DNA from: Deltaproteobacteria bacterium
GTDB lineage: Bacteria > SAR324 > JACQKK01
Assembly (NCBI GenBank): GCA_029858505.1
Contig: JAOUEW010000006.1
Coordinates: 41,881-105,880, forward strand
DNA length: 64,000 nucleotides
Direction: 5' to 3'
Shown here: in pieces, positions 30,538-38,306 of the stretch
How positions within the stretch are numbered: the first letter of the stretch is position 1
How the letters are laid out: every line of letters begins with the position of its first letter
Notes under the pieces: model-generated
Told to the model about the DNA's origin: nothing
The model's database searches: none
The model's input: the letters and a program-made list of their open reading frames with translations, nothing else
Program-made: the position numbers and the translations under genes

Positions 30538-32112
30538 TTATTGGTCCTGTTGGGCCGACTTGGCATCCAACCGGCTGATGAGCACGGTCACGGCGTGGGT
30601 TAGTTCGGGCATCTTGCGTAAATCCTCCCGAATGTAGGTGATGAGGATGTCGTCACGGCCATCGTTGTTCAGATCCACCACCTCAAAACGCCGGGGCGTG
30701 ATGGGGAGAAAATCCCTCAGCAGCCGGTTGTGCTGGGGAGACCACGTGCCCTCTGGGCGCCCCCAGTGAATGCCCATGTTGTCTTTGTCAATCGACAACA
30801 TCAAATCCGGAAGGTGATCGGCATTCAGGTCTCCAAAGGCCACGATGGGCTGGTGGTCGTAACGCCCCAGGGAGAACTTCACCGAATAGGTTTCCATGGC
30901 GTTGGGCTGCGTGGGATAGCGCTTGTTTTTTCCCATGAAAAAGTAAGAGGCTTCCGCGCTCATGGTGCGGCTGATCAGCCCCTTTACCGCGTTCCAAAAA
31001 CTGATGTCCACGTTCACCACCACCAGGTCCACCAAGCCGTCGGCGTTGTTGTCGTTCAGCAGGGGCAGAGAGAACCCCTCTGACAAAAACACTTGATCGG
31101 GCTTCTGGACAAACTTCAAAGAGGGAGTGTCTCCCGGAGCCGCCTGGCCGTAATACACCAGGGTGCGGGTGTTCGACTTAAACGCCGAATCGGTGGGGGC
31201 CGTTTTGGTAAACACCAGGTCCACCAAGCCGTCTCCGTTCAAGTCACGGGCATCGTGCAGCCACAACGGAGGGTCTAAGGGCTGGTTGCGGTCGAAAGGC
31301 TTGGGCGGAGAAAGGTCCAGGCGGATGGCCGGATTGGCGCGCCCCTGGGGGGTGGGGCCCATCATGTAACCCAGCAACAGGTTGTCGTTAAACACCAACA
31401 CATCCTTCCAGCCATTTTTATCCAGGTCCACCAAGCGGACATCCGACATATCCCAGGCCAGAATGCGGGAGTTGAACAGGGTCATCACCCAGTTGGTGGG
31501 GTGGGTGGGCAGCCGCGCCTGGGTCATCCACTTTCCATGGGCATCCTGGGCGGCCACCGTGATTTCATCAAACCCAGGAATCAGCAATTCGTCTTGGCCG
31601 TCTCCGTTCAGGTCATACACCCACCGAATTTCAGTTTTCAGTTCTCCCGCCGCCACCGGGAACAGGCTGTTCACCGCCAAGGTTTTTTTGGTTTTTTCAT
31701 CGAAGCGGTCTTTTTCCCAGGGCCAAATTTCTACCCGCCCGGGAACCAGCAGGGCCAGGGCTGCCCCCTGTTTCAGGCGCATCACCCCCACCATCATGGT
31801 TTGAGAGGGAATCCCCACCGATTGGCTGCGTTCAGGAAACCCCCCGGCCGACTGAAACGCCGTCGAGACAAAATAACGGGGCACCCGGCGGGTGCGGTCG
31901 ACCTCTACCACCACCAAATCCTTCAGACCGTCCCCCGACACGTCCGCCGCCAGCACCTCGGCCAGTTCCCGCTCGACCGTAAGGGTATACCGAGAAAACC
32001 CATCGGCCCGTTGGGCCAGGGCCTGCCCCCCACAAAGACATACCCCCCCCACCAGACCCGCCCCCAGGACCAGTCTGTAAAAAATCTGCTTTGGGAGGGA
32101 AATTTCAAACAT
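30538..32112 (-). CDS. Secreted FG-GAP/VCBS-repeat beta-propeller protein
   Basis: A 524-residue protein with a signal peptide (LVLGAGLVGGVCLCGG, cleavage near ALA-QR). It contains about seven Asp-rich calcium-type loops of the form D-x-N/S-x-D/N-G-x-x-D: DVSGDGLKD, DLNGDGQDE, DLDKNGWKD, DLNGDGLVD, DNNADGLVD, DLNADHLPD and DLNNDGRDD. This fits a seven-bladed FG-GAP/VCBS propeller in the periplasm or on the surface. It lies ten bases upstream of lpxK and is probably co-transcribed, which hints at an envelope or LPS-related job. The partner or ligand is unknown. Confidence 0.8.
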   Translation of the reverse strand: MFEISLPKQIFYRLVLGAGLVGGVCLCGGQALAQRADGFSRYTLTVERELAEVLAADVSGDGLKDLVVVEVDRTRRVPRYFVSTAFQSAGGFPERSQSVGIPSQTMMVGVMRLKQGAALALLVPGRVEIWPWEKDRFDEKTKKTLAVNSLFPVAAGELKTEIRWVYDLNGDGQDELLIPGFDEITVAAQDAHGKWMTQARLPTHPTNWVMTLFNSRILAWDMSDVRLVDLDKNGWKDVLVFNDNLLLGYMMGPTPQGRANPAIRLDLSPPKPFDRNQPLDPPLWLHDARDLNGDGLVDLVFTKTAPTDSAFKSNTRTLVYYGQAAPGDTPSLKFVQKPDQVFLSEGFSLPLLNDNNADGLVDLVVVNVDISFWNAVKGLISRTMSAEASYFFMGKNKRYPTQPNAMETYSVKFSLGRYDHQPIVAFGDLNADHLPDLMLSIDKDNMGIHWGRPEGTWSPQHNRLLRDFLPITPRRFEVVDLNNDGRDDILITYIREDLRKMPELTHAVTVLISRLDAKSAQQDQ

Positions 32113-32237
32113 GGCCGCCCCGGAGAAGGAACCGTTTCAAACGTTTGTGGTGATTTACTATGGGGATTTGTCCGAAAAATGTAAAGTTTTGGTCGTGCAC
32201 TGGCTAAGAGATCATCCCTTTTTCTTCTGGCACCGCC

Positions 32238-32267
32238 TTGACGGAACATTGGCCTTTCCCTCATGAT
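32238..32267 (+). promoter_or_regulatory. Predicted promoter of mltA
   Basis: TTGACG (32238-32243) and CATGAT (32262-32267) are 18 bases apart and about 50 bases before the mltA ATG. A 10-bp palindrome caaacgtttg lies at 32138-32147 nearer the divergent FG-GAP gene. Confidence 0.4.
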
Positions 32268-32314
32268 GGTTCAACGTGTATTCGCTCTACATCGCCGTCT
32301 TTTCAGGGGTGACC

Positions 32315-33529
32315 ATGACCGCCAAAGGCAGCTCCCGTTTCAAATCTGGTCGGGTTTGGCTGGTCACCTTGGCCGCCCTGCTGGCCCTGGGGGGGTGTGC
32401 CGATAAAACCGGGTGGGTGCCGGTCTCTAACCCCGGCTTGATGGCCTGGAGCGATGACGGAGACCGGGCCGGGCTAGAATTCGCGGTTCTTCAATCTATT
32501 CAATATTATCGGAAAATCCCCCCTGCCACCAAATTTCAGATTGGCCCAGACACCTACACCGCCGAAGAAATGGCGCTGTCGCTGGAGTTGTTTTTGGCCA
32601 TCCTGAGAGAATCCCCCGACACGGCCACCTTTCAGGCCCGCCTGGGCCAAAAGTTCAAAGTGGTCGAAACCCGCCGGGAAGAAGGCGACAACCTGCTCAC
32701 TGGCTATTACGCGCCATCCATTCCAGGCTCCCGAAAACCCACGGCTGAATTCAACACCCCCCTGCTGGCCCGCCCCGACAACCTGCTGGTGGTTGATTTG
32801 GAAAAGTTTGGGGTGGAAACCACCCCCCGCCGCTCACTGGTGGGGCGGGTGGAGGGCAACCGGATCACCCCCTTTTTCACCCGCAAGGAAATTCAGGAAA
32901 AAAACGTGCTGAAGGACCAAGCCAAGGTGCTGGCCTGGGTCCGCCCCTTGGATTTGTATTTTCTGCAAATCCAAGGATCCGGGGTCATTCAATTCCCCGA
33001 TGGCTCGCGCTTGGTGGCGGGCTACGACGTGAGCAACGGGCACCCCTACCGCAACATCGGACAAGTGTTGATCAACCGAGAGGTCATCACTCGAGAGGAA
33101 ATGTCCATGCAGGCCATCCGGGCCTATCTGGAGGCCAACCCCAAACAAATGCACGGCATTCTGAACAAAAACCCCAGCTATGTGTTCTTTCGTGAGTTAA
33201 AGGGAAGCCCCCTGGGCAACATTCAGGTGCCCCTCACCCCCCTGCGCTCGGTGGCCATGGATGACAAACTCATCCCCAAGGGCGCCCTGGTGTACGTGGA
33301 CACCGAAGTTCCCTCGCCCAACGCCCCCGACCAGCGCCCCCGGATGCGCCGCTTCATGCTGATTCAGGATACCGGCGGGGCCATCCGCGGCCATGGCCGG
33401 GCCGATGTGTATTGGGGAGAGGGCGACCAGGCCGAACTGATGGCTGGTCACATGCGGCACCCTGGGCGGCTGTTTGTGGTGGTGGCTCGCCGGGAGTACC
33501 TCAAACCCTCCGTGGTTCACAATCCTTAA
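32315..33529 (+). CDS. mltA: Membrane-bound lytic murein transglycosylase A
   Basis: A 404-residue outer-membrane lipoprotein that cuts peptidoglycan with 1,6-anhydro formation. The signal peptide ends in the lipobox L-A-L-G-G-C28. The MltA barrel follows (G-Y-Y-A-P, F-L-Q-I-Q-G-S-G, VAGYDVSNGHPY), then the 3D domain at the C-terminus with the catalytic-Asp region I-Q-D-T-G-G-A-I-R-G-H-G-R-A-D-V-Y-W-G. The start at 32315 is chosen over an upstream ATG at 32276. A strong terminator follows the gene. Confidence 0.94.
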   Translation: MTAKGSSRFKSGRVWLVTLAALLALGGCADKTGWVPVSNPGLMAWSDDGDRAGLEFAVLQSIQYYRKIPPATKFQIGPDTYTAEEMALSLELFLAILRESPDTATFQARLGQKFKVVETRREEGDNLLTGYYAPSIPGSRKPTAEFNTPLLARPDNLLVVDLEKFGVETTPRRSLVGRVEGNRITPFFTRKEIQEKNVLKDQAKVLAWVRPLDLYFLQIQGSGVIQFPDGSRLVAGYDVSNGHPYRNIGQVLINREVITREEMSMQAIRAYLEANPKQMHGILNKNPSYVFFRELKGSPLGNIQVPLTPLRSVAMDDKLIPKGALVYVDTEVPSPNAPDQRPRMRRFMLIQDTGGAIRGHGRADVYWGEGDQAELMAGHMRHPGRLFVVVARREYLKPSVVHNP

Positions 33530-33534
33530 CACTC

Positions 33535-33570
33535 AAGGGGGGCTTCGCCCCCCAAGCCCCCCTTATTTTT
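33535..33570 (+). terminator. Intrinsic terminator of mltA
   Basis: aaggggggctt (33535-33545) and aagccccccctt-type arm aagcccccctt (33554-33564) form an 11-base stem with an eight-base loop, followed by attttt. It lies six bases after the mltA stop. Confidence 0.8.
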
Positions 33571-33590
33571 CACGGTAAATTCCCAGGTGG

Positions 33591-33825
33591 TCGGAATGAT
33601 GGAAGTAAAGGTGCTCCCCCGACTTGCCCAATTGTAGCACAACGTCTTGGGGGTCGCCCTGAAGGTTCTTATTTTTTACGGTATTTTGAGCGTGCTGGCC
33701 AGCTGTCGCCGAACGGTGTTCCAGCCCCCGCCCAGGGAATTCCCCCGTGTAGTGGGGGTTCTTCAGCGTGTTCTGAGCGTGTTCGTCCGCAGTTGCTGAA
33801 CGGTGCTCCACCCCCTGGCCGGGGA
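33591..33825. repeat. 235-bp direct repeat, copy A
   Basis: Matches 34709-34942 over its full length with only about ten differences. It contains internal related units ttgagcgtgctggccagctg and ctgagcgtgttcgtccgcag followed by tcgccgaacggtgttcca or tgctgaacggtgctcca. The two copies bracket an AT-rich gene. Confidence 0.9.
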
Positions 33826-33841
33826 AGGTGCCGTCGAATAT

Positions 33842-33871
33842 AAAAGGCCGGTAATAAATACCGGCCTTTTT
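33842..33871 (-). terminator. Intrinsic terminator of the AT-rich cassette gene
   Basis: aaaaggccggta (33842-33853) and taccggcctttt (33859-33870) form a 12-base stem with loop ataaa. On the minus strand it follows the stop of the 253-residue gene by ten bases and has an A/T tail. It is symmetrical and could also act on the plus strand. Confidence 0.75.
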
Positions 33872-33880
33872 CAATCAAAG

Positions 33881-34642
33881 TTACTTTGCGATTTCAAATT
33901 TCAGCCTGACATAACCAGTGCCTTTCACCAGGGTAAGATATAAATAATTTCCATGCACTTCATAGTCAAGGATTTTTACTTTCCCTTTTTCCTTGTGCTT
34001 CCACTCAGTTCTATCGGGGAAATATGATTTATACTCATCCCAGTTCCAATAAAATTTGATCGGTTTTTTATAAGTTTTTGAAAAGGCCGTGCCAAAATAA
34101 AAAACACGGTCACTTTTCATATCTTCAGAAAGATAAATGTCCCGCTTCTCATCGTAATAAGCCAAATTAAAAATGGCTGGCGACTCACTCTTGTCCGATT
34201 CTCGAAAAAATTTAATGTATACATAATATGAATCTCTGATTACCCTCCTGACTTGCACAGTAATAGTAAATATATCTTTTGAGTAACCACTTGGTTCATA
34301 CTGCAAATACTCGTTAAATTCCATGTCTGCGAGTTTCCACTTTTTTTCCGTGGCATACCGGTAATAAATTGCGGCTTCTTTTTCATTAAAATACAATACG
34401 GTCACAGCAACATTAGGGGAAGCACCCTCCCCCAAATCCCATTCATCAACTGTAATTTTATTAAACGTTTCTTTGTATTTCTGTGGGATATCTATTTCCA
34501 CCTCGTCATAATAAAATCGATCCCCTTTTTTTTGAATAGATTTCCCAATTTCATCCTGGCCCCATATAGGGGTGGAAATAAATAGTATGCAAAAAACCAC
34601 TCCCCACATCACTACCGTGCTGGATGTTTTATATTTTTGCAT
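33881..34642 (-). CDS. AT-rich secreted orphan protein, candidate immunity partner
   Basis: A 253-residue protein with a signal peptide (VVMWGVVFCILFIS, cleavage near IWG-QDE), then a hydrophilic mature domain rich in Lys, Tyr, Asp and Phe with alternating beta-type patterns (YYVYIKFF, NYLYLTLVKG). I do not recognise a family. Its codons are much richer in A and T than those of any flanking gene, a mark of recent transfer. The ATG overlaps the stop of the upstream frame as TAATG, so its translation depends on that frame. Position directly after a toxin-tip-like frame, between direct repeats, suggests a periplasmic immunity protein or a small cargo protein. Confidence 0.6.
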   Translation of the reverse strand: MQKYKTSSTVVMWGVVFCILFISTPIWGQDEIGKSIQKKGDRFYYDEVEIDIPQKYKETFNKITVDEWDLGEGASPNVAVTVLYFNEKEAAIYYRYATEKKWKLADMEFNEYLQYEPSGYSKDIFTITVQVRRVIRDSYYVYIKFFRESDKSESPAIFNLAYYDEKRDIYLSEDMKSDRVFYFGTAFSKTYKKPIKFYWNWDEYKSYFPDRTEWKHKEKGKVKILDYEVHGNYLYLTLVKGTGYVRLKFEIAK

Positions 34643-35025
34643 TACTTGACTCCTTTCTTAAATACATTTCCGCCACTTATAACGCCCGTGTCTTTAAAGC
34701 CTTTTATGTCAGAATGGTGGAAGTAGAGGTGCTCCCCCGACTTGCCCAATTGTAGCACAACGTCTTGAGAGTCGCCCTGAAGGTTCTTATTTTTTACGGT
34801 ATTTTGAGCGTGCTGGCCAGCTGTCGCCGAACGGTGTTCCAGCCCCCGCCCAGGGAATTCCCCCGTATAGTGGGGGTTCTTCAGCGTGTTCTGAGCGTGT
34901 TCGTCCGCAGTTGCTGAACGGTGCTCCAGGCCTTGGCCGGGGAGCGCACCCGTTGCTCCCCCGGCCCCCTTGCCCTTTCCATTGCCCAAACCCTGACCAT
35001 TGGATTCAGGCTGTTTCCCCTCCAC
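34642..35025 (-). CDS. Rhs-tip-like repeat frame (copy B), coupled to next gene
   Basis: An open frame of 127 residues. The N-terminal 28 residues read repeat-family DNA (Gly/Lys-rich), so the true 5' end is uncertain and the frame may be a fragment of a lost larger gene. Residues about 32-105 encode the same blocks as copy A, ending L-Y-F-H-H-S-D. The tail then differs completely (IKGFKDTGVISGGNVFKKGVK-type, about 21 residues) and runs into the TAATG junction with the AT-rich gene. A common stem with alternative tails is typical of polymorphic toxins, but the tail here is too short to be an intact toxin. Confidence 0.4.
   Translation of the reverse strand: MEGKQPESNGQGLGNGKGKGAGGATGALPGQGLEHRSATADEHAQNTLKNPHYTGEFPGRGLEHRSATAGQHAQNTVKNKNLQGDSQDVVLQLGKSGEHLYFHHSDIKGFKDTGVISGGNVFKKGVK
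34709..34942. repeat. 235-bp direct repeat, copy B
   Basis: Same orientation and order as 33591-33825. Differences include ggggg against gagag near position 160 from the right end and gtgtag against gtatag. The encoded protein is almost unchanged, so many differences are silent or conservative. Confidence 0.9.
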
Positions 35026-35115
35026 GAAGGGGAGGGGATGCCCCGCCAGGGGCAGGGGAGGGGTGTTTTTGCCATTCCCCCATTACTTCGGGAGAGGGAC
35101 AGGCGGCACCGCCGC
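35008..35115. repeat. Interspersed GC-rich repeat
   Basis: Contains cccctccacgaaggggaggg, gatgccccgccaggggcagg, ggaggggtg and the second hairpin module gggagagggacaggcggcac with ccgccgcc. It is the boundary between the cassette and the aldo/keto reductase gene. Confidence 0.75.
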
Positions 35116-35266
35116 CGGGGGTGAGGTCCTTCTTCGCTTTTCCTTTGTCTGGGTTTGCAGAATACGCCGCCGAGCCCTGGCATTTCCCCCGTGCGTGTTC
35201 GGGTGTATGCTTTGAAGGGCCCACGGGCCCTGAACGCCCTCGCCCACCCTCCATATCAGACCCCCC

Positions 35267-36265
35267 ATGACACCCACCACCAAACCCTTTGGAACCACCG
35301 GCCAGCAAGTATCGTCCATGGGTCTGGGTTGCATGGGCATGAGCGGTACCTACGGCCGCAGCGCCGATGAGGACGCCATCCGCACCCTGCACCGCTCGCT
35401 GGAGATGGGCTGCACCTTTCTGGATACCGCCGACGTGTACGGCAGCGGGCACAACGAACAACTGCTGGGGCGGGCCATTGCGGGCAAACGGTCCCAGGTG
35501 TTTCTGGCCACCAAGTTTGGGTTGAGCGGCATATCCAACAGCCCCGGCCTGCTAACGGTGAACGGCCGTCCGGAATACGCCCAGGCCGCCTGCGAGGCCA
35601 GCCTGAAGCGCCTGCAGGTAGACGTGATTGATCTGTATTACCTGCACCGGCTAGACAAAACCGTGCCCATCGAAGAAACCGTGGGGGCCATGGGCCGCTT
35701 GGTGGAACAGGGCAAGGTTCGCTACCTGGGCCTGTCGGAGGTCTCTGCCGCCACTCTGGAGCGGGCCCACCGCGCCCACCCCATCGCCGCCCTTCAATCG
35801 GAATACTCCCTGTGGTGGACGGAACCTGAAGCGGGTGCGCTGCCCGCCTGCCGCAAACTGGGCGTGGCCTTTGTGGCCTATTCGCCCCTGGGGCGGGGCA
35901 TGCTGGCGGGGAAAATCCAATCCCCCACGGAACTCGACGAAAAAGACTGGCGGCGGGTTGGCCCCCGTTTTCAGGCCGGGGCCTTCGAGCACAACCTTCA
36001 GCTCACCCAAGCCGTCAGCCGCATGGCCGCCCGCAAGGGGGTCTCTCCGGGCCAGATCGCCCTGGCCTGGCTGCTGCACGAAGGCCCAGAGGTGTTCCCC
36101 ATTCCCGGCACCAAGCGCATCGCCTACCTGGAAGAAAACTGGCAGGCCCTGAACCTGACCCTAACCCCCGAAGACCGCCAAGAGTTGCGAGACATCATGG
36201 GTGCCGTGGAGATTCAGGGCCACCGTTACCCAGAACGAGCCGCCCAACTGATTGACCAGGGGTAG
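35267..36265 (+). CDS. Aldo/keto reductase
   Basis: A 332-residue NADPH-dependent TIM-barrel oxidoreductase of the AKR11/13 type. The catalytic tetrad is visible: Asp in F-L-D-T-A-D-V-Y-G (Asp and Tyr), Lys in A-T-K-F-G, and His in Y-Y-L-H-R-L-D. The cofactor region I-P-G-T-K-R and Y-S-P-L-G-R-G are also present. Length is normal. Its natural substrate is not clear. It stands alone, with repeats on both sides. Confidence 0.93.
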   Translation: MTPTTKPFGTTGQQVSSMGLGCMGMSGTYGRSADEDAIRTLHRSLEMGCTFLDTADVYGSGHNEQLLGRAIAGKRSQVFLATKFGLSGISNSPGLLTVNGRPEYAQAACEASLKRLQVDVIDLYYLHRLDKTVPIEETVGAMGRLVEQGKVRYLGLSEVSAATLERAHRAHPIAALQSEYSLWWTEPEAGALPACRKLGVAFVAYSPLGRGMLAGKIQSPTELDEKDWRRVGPRFQAGAFEHNLQLTQAVSRMAARKGVSPGQIALAWLLHEGPEVFPIPGTKRIAYLEENWQALNLTLTPEDRQELRDIMGAVEIQGHRYPERAAQLIDQG

Positions 36266-36530
36266 GGGAACAGCGTGTAGCCAAACAGTGACGCGCTTGC
36301 ATCCGTTTAGTTTGCGCCAACCGAACGGATGTATTGAATCACCAAAGGATTCGAGCCTTGCCCCTCTCCTTCGGGGAAGGGCAACCGCCCGCAGGGCGGT
36401 GGGGAGGGGTGTTGTAGGGAACAGCGTGAAGCCAAACAGTGACGCGCTTGCATCCGTTTAGTTTGCGCCAACCGAACGGTTGTATTGAATCACCAATGGA
36501 TTCGAGCCTCGCCCATTGGGCGGTGGGGTG
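36266..36530. repeat. Interspersed repeat, two tandem copies of 151 bp
   Basis: A unit beginning gggaacagcgtg at 36266 repeats at 36417 with few changes. Each has aagccaaacagtgacgcgct, tgcatccgtttagtttgcgc, caaccgaacgg and tattgaatcaccaa. The first also carries tctccttcggggaaggg and ccgcccgcagggcggtgggg, the hairpin module of the family. It precedes znuA and leaves about 45 bases for a promoter. Confidence 0.8.
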
Positions 36531-36576
36531 TCGTGGGGGGGCCAGGGGGCTTCGCTCCCCATAAAATCATCATCAA

Positions 36577-37533
36577 ATGAACTGGCTAAATCCCATGAAC
36601 TTGGTTTCCCATCGCCATCACCAACTTCACCGCATGATCGCCCTGCTGGCAACCCTGTTGGGCCTGGGAGCTTTCTCTGCCCTGGCGGCGGAACCCCCGC
36701 CCATTCCCGTGCTGGCGTCCATTCCTCCCCTGGCGGCCATGGCGCGGGCGGTGGGTGGCGACCGGGTGACGGTGGAAGTGCTGATTCCTCCTGGGCAAAA
36801 CGACCATACCTATTCCCTCACCCCCGCCCAGGCCCGGCGCTTTTCCTCCGCCCGCATGTTGGCCGCCGTGGGGCTGGGCTACGAATTCTGGGCCCCCCGC
36901 ATGGTGGCCAATGCCAACAACCCCCGGCTGGTGGTGGTGTACGCCGGAGAGGGGCTGCCCGGCGGGCCCCAGTCATGGCATCATGAAGAGCACGAGGGAG
37001 AGGCCCACGACGAAGCCGAGGAGGGAGACATCCGCCACAACCCCCATGTGTGGGTAGACCCGGTATGGGCGGGAATCATGGCCGAGCGGATTGCCGATGG
37101 GCTGGCCAAGGCCGACCCCCCCCACGCCCAAGAATACCACCAGCGGCTGCGGGTGTTTCAACAAGAAACCGCCCAGTTGCACCAAGAATACAAACAGGCC
37201 CTGGCCCCCTTGAAGGGGCGTCCCCTGGTGGTGTACCACGCCAGCTTTGCCCACTTGGCCCACCGCTACGGAATGCCTTTGATTGCCGTGGTGGAAGGGG
37301 GCCACGAGCAAGAACCCACCCCCGCCCAAATGGCCCGGGCCATTCAAGCCGGGCGGGCCGCCGGGGTAAAGGCCGTGTTTTCCGAGCCCCAGTTCCCCCC
37401 CCAGGCGGTCCGCCTGCTGGCCAAAGAAATGGGCGCCGAAGTGCTGACCCTGGACGTGCTGGGGGGAGCGGAGGAAACCTACCCCGCCCTGATGCGGAGA
37501 AACCTGGCGGCCATAACGAAAGGACTACGATGA
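36577..37533 (+). CDS. znuA: Zinc/manganese ABC transporter substrate-binding protein
   Basis: A 318-residue periplasmic metal-binding protein (cluster A-1/ZnuA family). Signal peptide: IALLATLLGLGAFSALA at about 21-37. Metal ligands: H-T-Y in NDHTYSLTP, the HNPHVWVDP site, H-A-S-F-A-H-L and the Asp/Glu near the end. A His/Glu-rich loop (H-H-E-E-H-E-G-E-A-H-D-E) lies just before HNPHVW, as in zinc-specific members. The start may also be at codon 7 or 20; none has a strong ribosome site. It overlaps znuC by four bases. Confidence 0.9.
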   Translation: MNWLNPMNLVSHRHHQLHRMIALLATLLGLGAFSALAAEPPPIPVLASIPPLAAMARAVGGDRVTVEVLIPPGQNDHTYSLTPAQARRFSSARMLAAVGLGYEFWAPRMVANANNPRLVVVYAGEGLPGGPQSWHHEEHEGEAHDEAEEGDIRHNPHVWVDPVWAGIMAERIADGLAKADPPHAQEYHQRLRVFQQETAQLHQEYKQALAPLKGRPLVVYHASFAHLAHRYGMPLIAVVEGGHEQEPTPAQMARAIQAGRAAGVKAVFSEPQFPPQAVRLLAKEMGAEVLTLDVLGGAEETYPALMRRNLAAITKGLR

Positions 37534-38306
37534 GCCCCACCGTCACACCGGTAGACATTCGAGACCTGACCGTTACCCTGGGGGGCTTGGCGGTGCTAGA
37601 CAACGTGAGCCTGACCATTGCCCAGGGAGAATTCCTGGCCCTGCTGGGCCCAAACGGCGCGGGAAAGTCTACCCTGCTCAAGGTCATTGGCGGGCTGCTG
37701 ACCCCAGACTCCGGGAGCGTGCGGGTGTTTGGCCGAGAACCCGGCCGCCCCGGCACCAACCCCGTGGGCTACATGCCCCAGGCGGGGGCCATCAATCCCC
37801 GCTTTCCCATCTCGGCCAGGGGGGTGGTAATGATGGGCCGCTACCCAGCCCTGGGGCCGGGGCGCTACCCCAGATCCGCCGACCGGGCCGCCGTGGCCCA
37901 GGCCCTCTCCGCCGTGGGGGCCGAAAACCTGGCCACCAAGCCCCTGGCCAAGTTGTCCGGGGGGCAGCGCCAGCGGGTGTTTTTGGCCCGGGCCCTGGTG
38001 AACAACCCGGACCTGCTGCTGCTGGATGAACCCACCGCCGGCATGGACACCCAGGCCGTGGAACAATTCTACTCCCTCATCCGCGGCCTGCGAGACCAGG
38101 GCAAGGCCGTGGTGGTGGTGTCTCACGACATTGGGGTGGTGGCCCCCCAGGTGGACCGGGTGGCCTGCCTGAACCGCCGCTTGGTGGCCCACGGCCTGCC
38201 CGGCCAGGTGCTGGACCAACACGTGTTAGAAAGCATGTACGGCTGCGACGCCATGCTGTTCACCCATGGAGACCACCCCCACATGGTGGTGAACAGGCAC
38301 AAATGA
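37530..38306 (+). CDS. znuC: Zinc/manganese ABC transporter ATPase
   Basis: A 258-residue ABC ATPase. Walker A G-P-N-G-A-G-K-S-T (40-48), Q-loop near MPQAG, signature L-S-G-G-Q-R-Q-R, Walker B L-L-L-L-D-E-P and switch V-V-S-H-D are all intact. The ATG at 37530 overlaps the znuA TGA (ATGA). The C-terminal end carries H-G-D-H-P-H and a final H-K, mildly His-rich as in zinc systems. It overlaps znuB by four bases. Confidence 0.94.
   Translation: MSPTVTPVDIRDLTVTLGGLAVLDNVSLTIAQGEFLALLGPNGAGKSTLLKVIGGLLTPDSGSVRVFGREPGRPGTNPVGYMPQAGAINPRFPISARGVVMMGRYPALGPGRYPRSADRAAVAQALSAVGAENLATKPLAKLSGGQRQRVFLARALVNNPDLLLLDEPTAGMDTQAVEQFYSLIRGLRDQGKAVVVVSHDIGVVAPQVDRVACLNRRLVAHGLPGQVLDQHVLESMYGCDAMLFTHGDHPHMVVNRHK

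Larger units (their letters stand above)
33563..33874 (-). pseudogene. Orphan repeat-encoded fragment, Rhs-tip-like (copy A)
   Basis: An open frame of 103 residues. Its first dozen codons fall in the terminator of the preceding gene, so it is probably not a free-standing gene. The core comes from the 235-bp repeat copy A: two related blocks G-[VL]-E-H-R-S-A-T-A-x-x-H-A-Q-N-T-x-K-N, then VVLQLGKSGEHLYFHHSDHLG and a short end IYREK. The segment L-Y-F-H-H-S-D-H-L-G resembles the Y-x-Y-H-x-D-H-L-G-S motif before the tip of Rhs/YD-repeat toxins. I read it as a remnant of such a tip; this assignment is tentative. Confidence 0.35.

Noticed and set aside
33591..34942. Direct repeats as integron attC sites around a gene cassette
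   Set aside because: No RYYYAAC/GTTRRRY core pair and no palindromic attC structure; the repeat is itself coding in frame.
36266..36576. Zur box upstream of znuA
   Set aside because: No palindrome resembling the known AT-rich Zur consensus was seen; the region is mostly repeat DNA.
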